Shown: piece after piece, positions 1-12,900 of the stretch
How the letters are laid out: every line of letters begins with the position of its first letter
How positions within the stretch are numbered: position 1 is the stretch's first letter
Assembly: GCF_008831285.2 (NCBI RefSeq)
Contig: NC_045138.2
Coordinates: 23,345,934-23,409,933, forward strand
DNA length: 64,000 nucleotides
Direction: 5' to 3'
DNA from: Nymphaea colorata
Taxonomy: Eukaryota > Streptophyta > Magnoliopsida > Nymphaeales > Nymphaeaceae
Translations under genes and position numbers: made by a program
Notes under the pieces: generated by a model
What the model was told of the DNA's origin: nothing
Database searches by the model: none
What the model saw: the letters and a program-made list of their open reading frames with translations, nothing else

Positions 1-470
1 ATTCCATATACCAGTTGGAGGGTAGGGAAGGGTAAGATGAAGATCTGGAAGGACAATTGGTCTGGAGTTTGTCTTCATAGCAAGGTCACCAGCGACGTCC
101 TGCGTGACCTCCACGGCAGTGGGCTAGGGAGACGGGAAAAAAATTTCCTTTCAGTTCAAGATGGTGTCTTAGAAGAACAGAAACTAAATCAAATCCTTGA
201 AGTTTTTGCTTCTAAATTCAAGGGAAAAATTCTGATTGTGGCCTCACATGGCCGATGGAAATCCAACATTAAGGCTGGTCTGGAAGGCAGAGGCCGCCTA
301 AGAGACGACTTGCTGTGGATCAAACACTTCGCTGCCAAGATCAGCTTGTCTTCCCATCTGCCTGCGTGGGATGTTGTTAATGGTTTAAGGGTGGTCGGTT
401 GAAGCCTTTTGCAGGTGCGAGTAGAGGTTTTGTGCTCCCCTATTCGTTTTGGTATGTTTTGTTTATTCGA
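1..470 (+). other. Unrecognised sequence with a 121-codon open frame
   Basis: An open frame runs from 37 to 402 (starts MKIWKDNWSG, ends NGLRVVG). I do not recognise it. The WKDNW start faintly recalls the zinc-binding tail region of plant LINE reverse transcriptases, but no catalytic motif is present, so this is only a guess. There is no evidence of splicing or expression. It may equally be a chance frame in intergenic DNA. Confidence 0.2.
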
Positions 471-473
471 AAG

Positions 474-660
474 AGCATTAGATATATGATATTTATTTAA
501 AATCAAATCAGTTCTGAGTTCAATCAGATGTTTATGTATATCTGAATCCCAAGTAAGAGCGGATGCCATTTCTTAAATCTGAAACTAATCTGATTTCTCA
601 ATTGAAAGAAAATGGTTTGGTAGGATATCCAATCCAAATAAGATATACTGACATCTCTAT
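474..660. repeat. Dispersed repeat, copy 1 (partner at 3905-4110)
   Basis: This shares the core GCATTAGATRTATGATATTT and following A-rich text, then related 'atgtttatgtat..tctgaat' and 'catttcttaaatctgaa' blocks, with 3905-4110 in the same orientation. The copies are diverged and have no coding content. The repeat is probably a fragment of an old transposable element. Confidence 0.6.
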
Positions 661-870
661 GTTTATCGATGCCTTTTCAATATATGCTTGGTTACATTTC
701 CTTCAGAATAAGTTTTATTTGATTCATGTTATTTGATCCATGCTTTCAAAGTATTCAAGTTGCATGTTGGGAATGTTGTTATGCATAAAATCAAACTCCT
801 CCACTCCGATTGGGGAGGAGAATTTCAGGCACTAACCACTTTTTTTTATAGGCAAGAGCTCATAAGCAAG
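660..870 (+). pseudogene. Copia-type integrase fragment (decayed)
   Basis: Two stretches match the Copia integrase core. Around 667-710 one frame reads IDAFSIYAWLHFLQNK, the usual 'IDDFSRYAW' block. From 781 another frame reads KIKLLHSDWGGEFQALTTFF, the block holding the second catalytic Asp (SDWGGEF). The frame change and an in-frame stop between them show the copy is dead. No LTR, RT or gag is visible next to it, so this is an isolated remnant. Confidence 0.7.
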
Positions 871-1483
871 CTCAACCTGAAGTGATACACGGAGCTTGCA
901 CGCTGGCTATTGGAGGAGGCCGAAAACATCGTACGTCAACCTTCAATCACGTTAGTTGAAACAGAAATGCATGGTGAAGGCTAATCGGGAAATGGAAAGC
1001 CGATAAACATTGCCAAAAGAGATATTCTCTAGCCAAGAAACAAGGACCGATAAGACGAGAGAGAGCGTGCTTGGAAGGGTCTGCAAAACAATAAAAATTC
1101 TCAAGTGATAAAACCAAATGTAACGGGCCTATGGCGTATGGGCATTCATGATGTATAAAGAACCATCTAATAAATTCCTCTCCTCTTGATTAAGCATGAG
1201 ATCTTGATGAGAGGTTTAATAGCTGAACCATGCTTCAACTTTCTTCGTTGCTACAATTTCAGAAGGCTCCTGTATCCATCAAAATTTAGTTGACTGTCCT
1301 TGCTACCTAGACTTGAAATATCACAAGCTTTTGAACTTTGGCCTCCATAGTGCATAAAACTGGAACGAACTAAACTACTTGCGCATGAAAAAAAAATCCC
1401 CTTTGTTCTTCACGAGATCAACAGCCTCAATTTTTTGTGCAGCATCAAGTGTAGTTGGTATAAATATACATATGACTAATAGG
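871..1483. other. Intergenic, nothing recognised
   Basis: There are no convincing coding or repeat features. The left part may be further degraded flank of the adjacent Copia remnant. Confidence 0.4.
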
Positions 1484-1863
1484 GCTGCGCAACAAGTTGA
1501 GCCAACTCAGGCTGGACTTGAACTCACTAAAAAAAACTCAACTCTAACTCGACTCATTTATAAATGAGTTGGGCTCGAGTTTAAATTTATACTCAAAATG
1601 TTAAATGAGTCGAGTTTGAATTGTAAGAACTCGACTGGTTTAAACAAGCCTATGCTCGACTACATAAAACTGGTTCATCATAGTTGAATTAATGTTAGTT
1701 AAACAAGTTGACGAGCTAAACAAGTTTTAAAAAATGAGGCAGGTTGACATAAATGAGTTAAGTGAGTCGAGCTTGACCTTGTTCTATGAATTTCGAGCTG
1801 AGTTTGAGTTCAAGCTTTTTAAGAAATCCAGCTCGAGCTCCATTTGGCTCGTATGCAGGCCCA
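1484..1863. repeat. GAGTCGAG/GAGCTCGAG-rich dispersed repeat (MITE-like)
   Basis: The segment is packed with variants of 'gagttgggctcgagtt', 'gagtcgagcttg' and 'ctcgactggtttaaacaag'. Its ends are roughly inverted: 'gggctgcgcaacaagttgagcc' reduces on the other strand to the pattern at 1846-1863, 'gggcctgcatacgagcc'. Similar text recurs at 33470-33720 and 45000-45235. A non-autonomous DNA transposon is the likeliest explanation. Confidence 0.5.
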
Positions 1864-2693
1864 TCAAGACTACCCTGTAGGAGACCTTCACATCCTGGTT
1901 GAAGTACTCGAGAAGGGAACTTGCTTCCTTTATGCAGTACCCACTGTCCGATGACCAGGTGAAAGCCACCATTCAGAACACCAGGGTGTGTCTCGTCAGG
2001 GTGCTATTCATGTCTTAAGTCGAGTAATTGAACCTGTTACTTTCTGCATACAGTAACAGCTAACAAGTACAATATTGTGTTTTACCTGGATTTGCACCAA
2101 TTTACAGATAATTTGGAACTTGTGTATGATAAATCATGCACAAGCCTTTTCAAGTTTCAGATAGAATTAAACATAAGCAGATATTAGAACCCCTGAAGTT
2201 CGCCGAAAAAGAAAATTCTCATTGCATCACTGTTCGCTTATACAGGAGGCTTCACTTAACTTTTTCAGGACCCTACTACCTATCGTGGAGTAACTTAATC
2301 TTGAAATTTGCAGCAACCATGGACTAAAATTATGACATCCTATTGCTTGGAACATGATACGCTTATCAAATGATGGTACCTTATCTAACCCATATAGAAC
2401 AATATATGACAATTTAAACTCATAAGGGAGTGCACCATATTCTATTATAATACATGAGCATGAGCATGACCATGCACATGCACATGCACAGCAAGAAGCA
2501 AATACGCACTATTGAAAGGCTTTTGACTGCAGACAGAACCGTTTTCAACACTGAAACGCAAGTGAACCCTTAAAAGTTTTCATATACCAAAACCCAATTT
2601 AAAATTGCACAAAGATAAGAAATTAGCTGCAAATACACATAATATAATGCATCCACATGAACCATCAGATCAAGGTTCCAGCCTAAGCCCACC
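1864..2693. other. Intergenic region downstream of psaD
   Basis: The part nearest 2693 should hold the psaD 3' UTR and poly(A) signals, since psaD is transcribed leftward. A short CATGCA-type low-complexity tract ('atgagcatgagcatgaccatgcacatgcac') lies at about 2453-2490. No gene is recognised. Confidence 0.5.
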
Positions 2694-3308
2694 TTACAAA
2701 TCATACACTTGCTTGCCTGTGAACTTCACCTCAATTGGGCTCACGTTCTTCCCGATGGACCTGAAGTTCTGGCCCACTCCTTCGCGGCCTGGGTTCACCT
2801 TCTCAGGGTAAACACCATCCTTGGGATGAAGGTACTGCACCTCCCCATTAGGAAAGACCCTGTAAAATTGGTAGTTGATCTTGTACTTGGACCTCAGCCT
2901 GGTGCCCAAGGCCAAGCACTGCTCCTTCCTCGCAAGCTTCAACAGGTTAGGCCCCTGCCTCATGATGGCCGCACCCCCTGTGGGCATCTCAAAGATCTGC
3001 TCCTTTGGTGAGTCCCATGTAATGACATAGAACTCCTCCACCTGCGCCTTGCGCAGCAGCCCTCCCGTGCTCCCTCCAAAGATGGGGGAAGGAGTGTTGG
3101 GGTCCAATTCCGGCGGTGTGAAGCCGACTGGAGCTTCCTCCACGGCAGCTTTGATCACGAGGCGGGATGGAGCGGCAGGGGTCTGCAATTTGCGGCCGGA
3201 GAAGGATGAAGCAGAGAGCTTGCTTGGGAGCAGGGTGCGGACTGCATTGCTGGAGTTCGATGCCGTGATGGCAGGGGTGAAGAGGGAAGCGTGGGTTGCC
3301 ATGGCCAT
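2694..3308 (-). CDS. psaD: Photosystem I reaction centre subunit II, chloroplast precursor (PsaD)
   Basis: PsaD sits on the stromal face of photosystem I and forms the docking site for ferredoxin, helping electron transfer from the iron-sulfur clusters. The 204-aa product is close to the usual plant precursor length. Residues 1 to about 50 are a Ser/Ala/Thr-rich transit peptide (starts [13 protein letters not shown], ends near RLVIKA). The mature part opens [17 protein letters not shown] and contains the family signatures [34 protein letters not shown]-like text and the basic C-terminal half ([29 protein letters not shown]). The frame is open up to 3461, but homologous precursors begin at MAMAT, so I chose the ATG at 3306-3308; an ATG two codons later is the alternative. 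There is no intron, as is common for psaD. The gene looks intact. Confidence 0.97.
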   Translation of the reverse strand: MAMATHASLFTPAITASNSSNAVRTLLPSKLSASSFSGRKLQTPAAPSRLVIKAAVEEAPVGFTPPELDPNTPSPIFGGSTGGLLRKAQVEEFYVITWDSPKEQIFEMPTGGAAIMRQGPNLLKLARKEQCLALGTRLRSKYKINYQFYRVFPNGEVQYLHPKDGVYPEKVNPGREGVGQNFRSIGKNVSPIEVKFTGKQVYDL

Positions 3309-3490
3309 GAAATGCTGCGGTGGTGCGCTGCTGCTGGTAGAGGGCGGAATATGAGTTGGGGAGGGGAAGGAGAAGAAGGAGAAGGTGTGGAGTCTGTGGT
3401 GGCTCAAGTGGGCAGAGGCTAAAGGTGGTGATGTGGATAAGGTGATCGAGTGAAGGGCCAATCAGATGACTCCTTTCACGCCCAACCACT
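3309..3490 (-). promoter_or_regulatory. psaD 5' leader and proximal promoter
   Basis: Read on the coding strand, the leader is strongly CT-rich (cttctccttcttctccttcc, about 3361-3385). Farther out lie an inverted CCAAT box (CCAAT on the plus strand at 3458-3462) and a GATAAG I-box-like core (3436-3441). I see no TATAAA in this interval. A TATA-less, pyrimidine-rich start region is known for some photosystem I nuclear genes. The transcription start itself is not determined. Confidence 0.45.
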
Positions 3491-3904
3491 TCTAGTGTTA
3501 TCCCTTGGGTGTTTTTAGAATCTTTATCATGGCCCAGATCAAAAGTTGGTTTCTTTAGTCTGATTTTGTTGCCAGCTCTTTCAAGAGGACCGAGAATTTT
3601 GGTTACAGCGATGACATTTAGGACAAGTTCTCAAACATGGCAACCTTTTGTGGGTAAATTTTTTTCCCATTTACAGTGCAGACCTACCACATACGAATAC
3701 AATATTCGGGACGTCAATACATGTGATTCAAATTGGATGTACTTTTTAGTCATATCTGCTTTTGTGGATGTTCATATTTAGGAATTTAGTGATGAATGAA
3801 GAAAATTCATATCTGAATTCGAACCGAAATTTCGATTTCACAATCTGAATTCTCATATGAATCCAAATCTCAATTTTAAACCGAATCTAGTTGACATTCA
3901 AAAG

Positions 3905-4110
3905 ATAAGGGCATTAGATGTATGATATTTATTTAAAACAAATCTGACCTGAATTCGCTTGGATGTTTACGTATGTTTGGATCTGAATTCGAATCTTAAT
4001 CTGATGGGATATCATTTCCTAAATCTGAACCAACCCAGTTTTTTAATTAGCTATTAAATTTTTTCAATATCCAAAGATGTCTGATTCAAATCGAACATAC
4101 TAACATCCCT
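3905..4110. repeat. Dispersed repeat, copy 2 (partner at 474-660)
   Basis: Same orientation and same block order as copy 1, beginning with a GCATTAGATGTATGATATTT core. The neighbouring 3780-3900 text rich in 'ctgaattc' and 'aaccgaa' probably belongs to the same element. No coding capacity is seen. Confidence 0.6.
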
Positions 4111-4639
4111 AATGGGAAAAAAAAATGATGCCTAAAGATCGGATCGGTTCTAACCAAGCAAATACGATATCTGGCTTCCATTGGACCTTCCCAGCTAAAG
4201 TATAGCTTCTTTTGTTGTCCTGTTCAGATCTCAGTTTTAAATTGTTTGATTAAGTTTGCATGGGAAATGGGAAGATTGGCATTGTATTGGCGTAGGTCCT
4301 AGAGCAATGATAAGCAAAGTTTATATGGATCAAAAGCCGTGGGATTCAAATAAGATGTGCCAAAAGATGGTTGGGACGTTAAATTTTGTGAGTCCTTTTT
4401 CTGTACCATTACTATTATCAGGAACAAACGAATACTGGAGTCTATCATAACCCTTTATGCAGCTATTCCAAATTGGTTCTTAAGATCAAATTTGCTGGTA
4501 CAAACCTGTCCGTAAGAAATTAACAAATCGAATGCTAGGAATCAGATATCTTAGATGAAGGAAATAATTTTTTTCTGTAGCATTAAGTCGACACAAAAAG
4601 CAAAGGAATCACATGAACATCTTGAAAAGGGCTTTTGAC

Positions 4640-4966
4640 GACCTTGAATATTATTTTAGAATTAAAATTATAGAAAAAAAGTTTCAGCTCAAACTGGAAT
4701 TGGAATGAAAATTTAGTTGTAGTTCCCTTTGTTTGATAGTTTGGAATGGCATGCGCCCTAAAAAGAGATGAAAAAAATCTAAAATTCTAAAGTAATAATT
4801 CCACCCCCTTTGGTAGAATCACAGTTCCGGAATTTTGATTCAAGAATAAGCATATAAATCTGGAATCAAAATTTTTTGTTTGATAATGCAATTAATATTT
4901 AATCAAAAATTAGAATTTAAATTTTAGAATTCCACAATTCTGGCCTCATCAAACACCCCCTAAAGG
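4640..4966. mobile_element. MITE-like element, family A copy 1
   Basis: The right end reads 'ctcatcaaacaccccctaaa'; on the other strand this is a GGGTGTTTGATGAGGCC-type terminus. Its reverse complement aligns along its length with 31143-31575, including the internal blocks 'ttccaattccagtttgag' and 'ggcgcatgccattcc'. The terminus resembles those of small hAT-type MITEs. There is no open frame. Confidence 0.6.
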
Positions 4967-6417
4967 TAGGTAAAAACAAACAAAGATGCAAGTTAATATT
5001 TAGAATGGTGAACCATCATACATTATCAACATGAACATTATAACTAGCCTAAGCCCGACCCATCACGGGCCGGGCCTGATACCCAACTGTCCATTGTTAA
5101 TCGGACCTGTTGCCCACCCTTGAAGATTACCATTTTTTGGAACTGTTTTTCAGACTAGATTAGATGTATTCTGTAAATAAGCAAAACTATTGCAGTTATT
5201 TTAATTACCAAATATTTCATATGGCCACATGAGTATTCTTCGGTCAGCTATGGCAGTAGGCTACTAGCCCCACAAAGGAGCCACAACACGAGGTCCCGTG
5301 TTTGAGTGAGTAACCAAAAAACAGACAAATCGTATGCCTGTGTCGATCGTAGTGTTGGATTCTCGGGCATTAGTGTAAGGTTTTTTGTCCAAACAAGGAC
5401 GTGAGATCTCTAGTGAATGTCTTCGTTTGAGCATTTTAGCAACAAAGTCAATTCTGGAAATTAGGTCCCTTAAGATGTTAAGATTATAATAAATGAAGGT
5501 TTTTGCTCGCCCATGGTTAGAAGTTTAAAGTTAACAAACAAAGTCACCTAAATGTCAGATTATAGTACATGGTTTTTCATTAAAACTGCCACCCATGCTT
5601 ACCCATTTCTTTTGGGAATTAGATGAGATGAAGGATTTAGTTTAATGTGTGGTTTGAAAGATTTATCACTGATATTTGTTAGGGGACATGGTCTAATTTT
5701 CTGTACAACAAAATACTTTAAAAGTATACGAGAATTCAGCCTTAAAGATTTGGCATAGCTGGTAAGACTGATAGATGGCCAATCCTTCAAAACGGGACAG
5801 CAAAAGCATATAGAAAGTAGAAGACGTCTTTATATCCATTCACAAAATAAGACTGCACCAATTGACAAATGAAACAGTTTATAAGGGTTTCAAATGAAAC
5901 AGTTTATAATTTTAATAAATCAAACTCAAAAGTCGATAAAATACTTTTTAAAATGTTTCATAAATCTACCATAATATTTAAACTATATTCATGAAACAAT
6001 GAAACAATAAAATATCGTTTACCAACAAACCCTAAAGTATCCATTCTGGCTTTTCATCCAAAAATGAATTATTAGAATTATAGCTGAACCTCTACATGTC
6101 GAATTAATTTTATAGAATGAGTTTATTTAACTGTCTTATATTTATCGGCTCAAAAAATTCAATCTACTTTTCACATTTTTAGGACTTCATTTTTCAGTCT
6201 TGGCTTTCGCGGTGTTCATCCATCCAAATTTCCAAGCGAATGAAAGATTCAAATAGAAACAAACCCACACGGTTGAGAAAGACAATTGATTTGAGGATAT
6301 TATAGAAAACAAATAATCATCACCACTTTACATTAATATTAGTTTCACCTAATGATAGCGTTTTCAGAGACGCACATGTGATGGAACCTTGCGCTGTAGG
6401 CACAGGAAAATTGCATA
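4967..6417. other. Intergenic, AT-rich
   Basis: No gene is recognised. A 22-bp direct duplication ('caaatgaaacagtttataa') occurs near 5865 and 5890. The part just left of 6418 should contain the PRP18 3' UTR. Confidence 0.4.
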
Positions 6418-9400
6418 TCAATTTTCAATTGGTGGTGGCATGAGCCTCAGCCTATCCTCTGGGGTCTGGTTTGTGGTACCTCCTCCTTCCTCGGCCAAAA
6501 GTGCCTGCAGATCACTACCATTTGCAAGACTGTTGAACTCTACCGACTTTGAGGGCATTGTTGGATACCTCCTTTGGCAGAACGTCATGAGCCGCTTCAC
6601 AGACTGCAAATACTTCCTAGTAGTCTCATCATTCATTATATGGGCAACACTGTTTGTGTAGATCTTCTCACGAGCAGATCGCTCATGGATACCCACCATT
6701 GTCACTCCAATAGGCCAAGGTGCATTTCCAATGGCCAACTTGATGTACTGATCCATTGCTGCCAGGTAGTCTCTCTCCATGCAGCAATCCACAACTACAC
6801 GTAGTGCTTGGCGAATATCATCAGGAAGAACCTGAAAGGACACGCATCAATTGTTAGCTGTTTAACAAAGTTGCTTTAATTGTGCAAGAAATTTCCACTT
6901 AAAATGGCAGAAATACCATGTCGGTAAGCAAAAAGGCAATCAATTAACTAGCCAAGTCACATAGACGCACCAAAAACAAGCACCACACCCTCGTCGCATT
7001 GATCAACCAGGACGATCATATTATAATCAACTTTTCAAATGACGCATAAAAAAATTTTTAAATTAAAAGTTCTTCAATCTCACTGGAGCCTTCAAGCTGA
7101 GAAGGAACATTTTTTATATTAACTTCAGAAAGTCTGCAACTAAGTAGAACAAATGCTAGCTTCCCAAGCAGCACAATAAAAGAATATAAATAGAGAGAGA
7201 TTAAACAAAATTGAAGCAACTTATGCACACTTCCCTTCGCTATGAACAGTTTCGGAAGGCAACCAAAGCAGCAATCCACAAAAACATGTGACTAACTAGG
7301 CCTAAGAAAGCATCCAACAAATGAAAAATCCATCATCTATAAGCCATTGTGAATCTTTGCAAGACAAAATAGTAGAGACCCAGATTATTATGTTTTCTTT
7401 AAACGCAACCAAGCGACACAATGGAAGTATGTTTTAGAATTGGCAAAGCTGTAAAATATATAAATATATATCTTGGCACGTTTAAAAAAAAAAAAGGTTT
7501 TAAAACCCAGACAGGGCATCACAAGCCATTCCTATACTCTGCATGCAGCTCTTCCTTCCAAGCTGTGTTGAATGCTGAAAAAGAATTTTGCTTGCCGTGA
7601 AGAAAAAGAACAAGAACCCTGTGTAGCTGATAGTTGCGTGCATTGCTGTGTGGACAACGAAAAGCTTGGAAAAGAAGAAAAGAGAGAGGGAGAAACAAAA
7701 TGGTTAAGCAGAAAGGTTAAAAAAAAAAAAGGTAGAACTGCTTGGGTTGTTTAGGCTGTTTTTTTTTTTTCACACTAACACAAATGAAAAAACAAAAACA
7801 ACGGAAAGAAAAGGTAGGAATGACAAAGACGAGATATTTTTAATAAATAGCATGCATGTATCCTTATCGATGTGCTTAGTAAAAATAACAACTTGATGTG
7901 TTCTTATTTCCCTACATTTGTGTGAGAATCTACTTTAGGTATACTTATTCTTGCCCCTTCTTGCATTTAGTGACTGGTAGCAAGAAAGGTGATTTTACCA
8001 ACAATTCCCAATAAGAGTTCTAACCTTGTAGAGGTAATGTTTGTATTCCTACTATTCCATCCCCTTCAAAGGCTTTTGGCTTCCCTAGCTTGTGAGTGAG
8101 GTAATGTCCAGAAAAATCTTTTGTAATGCTAGTGGAGTACATTCCTCTATTCAAACACCTTCCACTTGAAAATTTATGTGAGAGTAGACTTCAAGGGAGC
8201 TGTAATTTTCCCATAGCCTCGAATCAAGAAACTGACATTATGGCACCAATACATCGCATTAGTTAAATGTGAGTTACTATGGAACACTTGGAATGAACTT
8301 CTAAATTCACTTATTTCATTGCTCCCAACCGGTAGACAGACCAAGTCACTAAATATTCATGGACAAGCTGACATCTTTAGCAAGTACGAAAGTTCCATTC
8401 GCAAACAGACTTGTGCCATTTTAATGGGGATGACTTGAGCCTACGATCTTACAGAACAATCCTACTTTTTCACGTCTTATGTGGAAATACCTGTGCTATT
8501 ATTCATCCTTTATCTTCATTTTAAAATTTCTACAGCGACCTAATCAAGAAGTCGAAGCAAGAAAACTAGGACTAGATATTTAACTGCTACGTTATTGACG
8601 AGTATAAAAGCCTACTAAAGGAAAAAGTTAGAAACCTCAAAAACAACCAACTTTTGAGCATGAATAATATCGCCCTTTTATAGCTAACCAGGAAAATTGA
8701 TCCTATGAATGGCAAGCTTTTTAGCATGGAAAATTTCACAAATACTCTACCAGCCACCAACTTTAGACCGACAATATTCAACAGCAACAAAAGCAGAACG
8801 GCGAACAGAATCGGAACATACCCTCTTTCTACAGAACTTGAAAAGAGGATTCAGGTACCGAGCACATTGCTTGAACGTCGCAACCATCGACTTGCCCTTC
8901 GCCGTCCTCTTCTCCGACTCTGGCCGCTGCTCGAGCTCCTGGTTCCACTCGTTAAGCAGCCTCTTAAAGAACACTAGGATCTTATCCTCATCGCACAAGT
9001 CCTCAAAATTGGCCTTCATTCGCTTAAGATCCTTATCCACATCGGCCCCGGATGAACCACCGTCGCCGCTATGGCCACCGTCGCCTTCATCGTCCCTTTC
9101 ATCATCCTCCATGGCCTCCTTTTCCTTGGTCGTCTTCTGGTGTAACAACCCCGTTTTCTGCCGCTTTCTGAGCTCCGCTATGTCCCGGAGGAAATCATTC
9201 GTCTGCCCTTCGGTCATTTCGTTCTCGACCTCGAGGATGCCCGCCTTGAGGAGGAGCTTGAAGCGGTCGAGTCGGGCAGTGTCATCCTCCCCGAAGAGCG
9301 TAATGGGCTGCTTGAAGAACCTGAGACGGCGAATTACCTCCTGCTTCGAGAGGACGAGCTCGTCGATTTTCTGCTCGTCTGTGAGCTGTTCGTGGGATTT

Positions 9401-9688
9401 CTTTCCAGAAGGTTTCGCGGATGCAGAGGAGGAAGAAGAGTTAGGGTTTGAGGTTCGACCTTCAAATTGGGGATCCGAGGAACGGGAGGAGGGGGGATTA
9501 GAGTCTTCGCCATCATTTCCGGTCCTGTTTCGCAGAAGGGATTTGGCTTCTAACTCCCTCTGTTCCTCCAGGCGAAGCTTCTCGATTTTCTTTTGCTCGA
9601 TCTCCGACCTCCTGATGATCTTCTTCCCACCGAAATCCTCCTGCAGACTCTTCCTCTTCCTCTCCAACTCCTTCTTCAAGAGGTCCAT
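6418..9688 (-). CDS. PRP18: Pre-mRNA-splicing factor 18 (PRP18), two exons
   Basis: PRP18 acts in the second catalytic step of pre-mRNA splicing, in the nucleus, together with SLU7 and the U5 snRNP. Exon 1 is 8822-9688 (289 codons) and exon 2 is 6418-6831 (137 codons plus stop). The junction is phase 0 with donor GTATGT and acceptor TTTCAG, and gives a 426-aa protein, near the usual plant length. Residues 1-50 are a charged helix starting MDLLKKELERKRKSL. Residues about 100-150 form the PRP4-like/SFM domain (SKQEVIRRLRFFKQPITLFG). An acidic Gly-rich linker covers 195-215. The Prp18 helical domain runs from about 220 to 400 with the highly conserved loop GNAPWPIGVTMVGIHERSA. The frame is open to 9904, but homologues start at MDLLKKE. 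The intron is 1,990 bp. No defects are seen. Confidence 0.95.
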
Positions 9689-9904
9689 GCCTTCTCCTTC
9701 CTTCCCCCCTCTTCTCTTTTCCTTCTTCGCCCTTCCTTCGTTGCCGCCGTCTTCTTCTTGGTCTTCTTCTCTCCCCTCTTTGCGCCTTCTTCCGCTTCTT
9801 TTTCTCTCTCTCCTTCTGTATCTCGAATCGACCGACAATCTTTTCTCGATCGATAACAAGGTATTTACAAAAGTACGGAAGAAAACACACACAATGACGT
9901 CCAT

Positions 9905-12900
9905 GTCTCAACGCCGGAGCCACAGCCCGAACGAAGGCCCAGCCTCAAGCCCGGAGCTGCGTCGGTTGGGGCGTAGGCAGGTGTCAATTGTATGTGGACA
10001 ATTGCCCACACGGATGTTAAAAAAATAAACTTTTTATTTTATATTAATATTTTTAAATAAATTTTTTATTTACATATTAATGTTTCTTAAAAATTTTAAA
10101 TTTTATATCTAATGTCGCTTAACCATAATTTCTACTTCTGACATAGGAGTGTAAGCACTTTGCCCTTTGAGTACACTTCAAAACTTTCAGGTATAGCCTT
10201 AAGCGAGATCGTTTTTCAAGATCTTGTGTGTTTGTAAGGACGGGTTCCAAACATTATGTATTATTAAAGAATGAGTTTTTGTGAAAATCCAACACTTTAG
10301 GACAAAGTTATGCTTGTTTTGGACTTAGTATCTCTTATCTTTTAATATTATTTAATTATTTATGAAAAAAACGCTTAAAAATAACATGTGTGGCTACTAA
10401 CACGCGACCCCATAGTACGGGGCCTTCATGCATGCCACGTGCACACTACTGGAATTATTGGATCGTGATCATTGTAAAGTGAGCAATGTGGTTAGGTTGG
10501 ATATCTTTGAGTACCCGTTTTCAAAAAGAGGCTTATCAATAAAAGCACAACCAATCTCTTTCATCACATTCTCCTTTTATTGATAGGCCACACCTTTAAC
10601 TCTCCATTAACCCAATTGAAAGGGTTCACCATACACATGTTAGGAAAAAAAATATTCTTTGAAAAAACACCTTTTTTAAGTTGTTTAGCTGCAACAATAC
10701 CTTTAAATGTCATATAAATCTACTTTAAAGATTGGGTGACATTCATAAAATATCAATATTAGTGTTCTTTTGAACCTGGTCAAATCTTTAGGACAAATTC
10801 ATAAAACACTCATAGAGTATCCCTACTATCAAAAAACCTCAAAAGATGCATTTAAAAAAAAACATGATAAGACATGTATTTTTAGAATACAAAACCTTTA
10901 AATTTAAAATATCTTAAATTATTATTTTTTATTTATAAAATGAAGGGATGTAACGCTATATGTGACTAAGCCACGCTTGACCCATTGGAGGCCACTGGCC
11001 CATTAAGATGGCTAACACACCGCAACATGTGCTCCTTCCTCAATCATCTTTATTTGAATCAATGTGGCGCCGCTTAAAAAAGAAAAAAGACAACTGCCTT
11101 TGAGTAATAAGACACTAAAATAGAGGCATAAGGACCACAAGAAATCAAATTAGGGTTCTTTCCCTCAATCAACTCTTCCAATTATACAATGCTACTTGAG
11201 GCATTTCAAAGCCTCATTTAACTAGAGCAAGGCATCCGTGTAGCCCCACCAAAACATGTGATCCCATGTTATGGGGTTTCATGCATGCCACATTCATGCA
11301 GTGGAAAAGAGGACTCCTAGGAGTTCTTTAATCCACGATCAAACACCAAACCAATCTAGGGTTGAACGCAAGAGATATAAAAGAGTACGAAAAATGGAAA
11401 GAGAAGACAAAATAGCCATTAGGGTTTTCATTGACTCAAAAACTAATTATAAATGAGGATTAAACACCCTTAAATATAGTAAAATGAACTTATGGATCTG
11501 GATCCAGACAAAACAACAGTAAATAAAACCTCAAAATCCATAATTAAACTAACACATAAACCCAAATTGCGATTGATTTTTCCTTTTCAGTTTATGCTCC
11601 TGCATCACACATGCACTTCAACATTACTCCTTCCTCAAATCATTTTTATTTGAATTAATGTATCCATCAGTAGACGAAAGGCAAGTGCTTTTCGGTGGTA
11701 AGATATTAACATCCTCCACAAAATCTTAATGCATTTCCTTTTGAACTTATTTACCATACAAAGATATAAGTGTCTTTCAACAAAAGGACGATATCTGGTG
11801 GTACAAAGACATAATTGCCTTCATAACAAGAACCATGTAACAAAGTACATTGCTACATATAAAATCTCCAATGCATTGCTATATAGGTCACTATTATGTA
11901 GAAAATGAGTATATGTTGATCAATATATATTTAAGTCGTCGTGAACATTTTATAGAATCGTCTCAAAGCCCAACTGGCCGATCTTGTTGTAGGAACTAGT
12001 TTGCTTTTGGTAAGCATAGCAGTAGTTTGCTACAATATGTGACCCTTCAATTCTTGACAAAGTAAATCATTACTCTTTAAATGATATCAATAGTGAGCAA
12101 TATGTACTTAAGTTGCCATGCATACATTTTACAAAACAATTATCATATCTCAACTGCATCTTAAACAAACTTGCTTTTAATAATGCATACAAAACATCAG
12201 TAAACAATACGTAAGATCCCTTTAATTTTTCGCTTTATGACACTATCGGTCGTAATTTGTACATTTCATAAAACTAAAGCATTGGAGCCCAGCTTATCTG
12301 TCTAGCTATAGGAACATCACTAGCTATTGTACATATTACTCAACTTTCAGGTTTAAACCTGCATTTGGTATATACAGTCATAAATTACTAGACTACCTAA
12401 ATTGCTAAAAAAGTAACTTCATATGTAAATTGTTTCCAGAGAACACCACTGTCACCTCATGTCTCCATTGGTACACATGATTTACATGTAATTTGATGTA
12501 TTCAGTAGAAAGCATGACACTAGTCAAAAAGGTCCCAACTGCTAGACCCATGCCTCCACTCAAGGCCACTTACACCTTGGAATAGCATGATGATGGATGA
12601 GACCAGTGATCTATGTTAGAGTTTGGAATGTATTGGAAAGGCACCTAAGATTACTCATATATGAGAAAATTAATATTAAATCACTCAATTATCTTGTAGA
12701 AGTATTGCATGGTGCATGAGTTGGAGAATGAAAGGAGTACTATTGCACCACAACTGAAAAGGAAGGTTTTTACATTGTAAGAATTTCTGCATAGGATTTC
12801 ACTATAGGGATAGGACTAGAAAGTGATTTATTTTGTTAATGTCAACTAACAACTTTCTTTCATACTACATTAGAAGTTGGCATGGTGATTATTGTATTTA

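Noticed and set aside
3309-3461. N-terminal extension of PsaD from the upstream ATG at 3461
   Set aside because: Homologous precursors start at MAMAT. The extra 51 residues translate the CT-rich leader.
8709-10028. 439-codon open frame on the plus strand
   Set aside because: It is the antisense of PRP18 exon 1. Its Ser/Arg/Pro-rich translation is the shadow of the acidic and Lys-rich coding strand.
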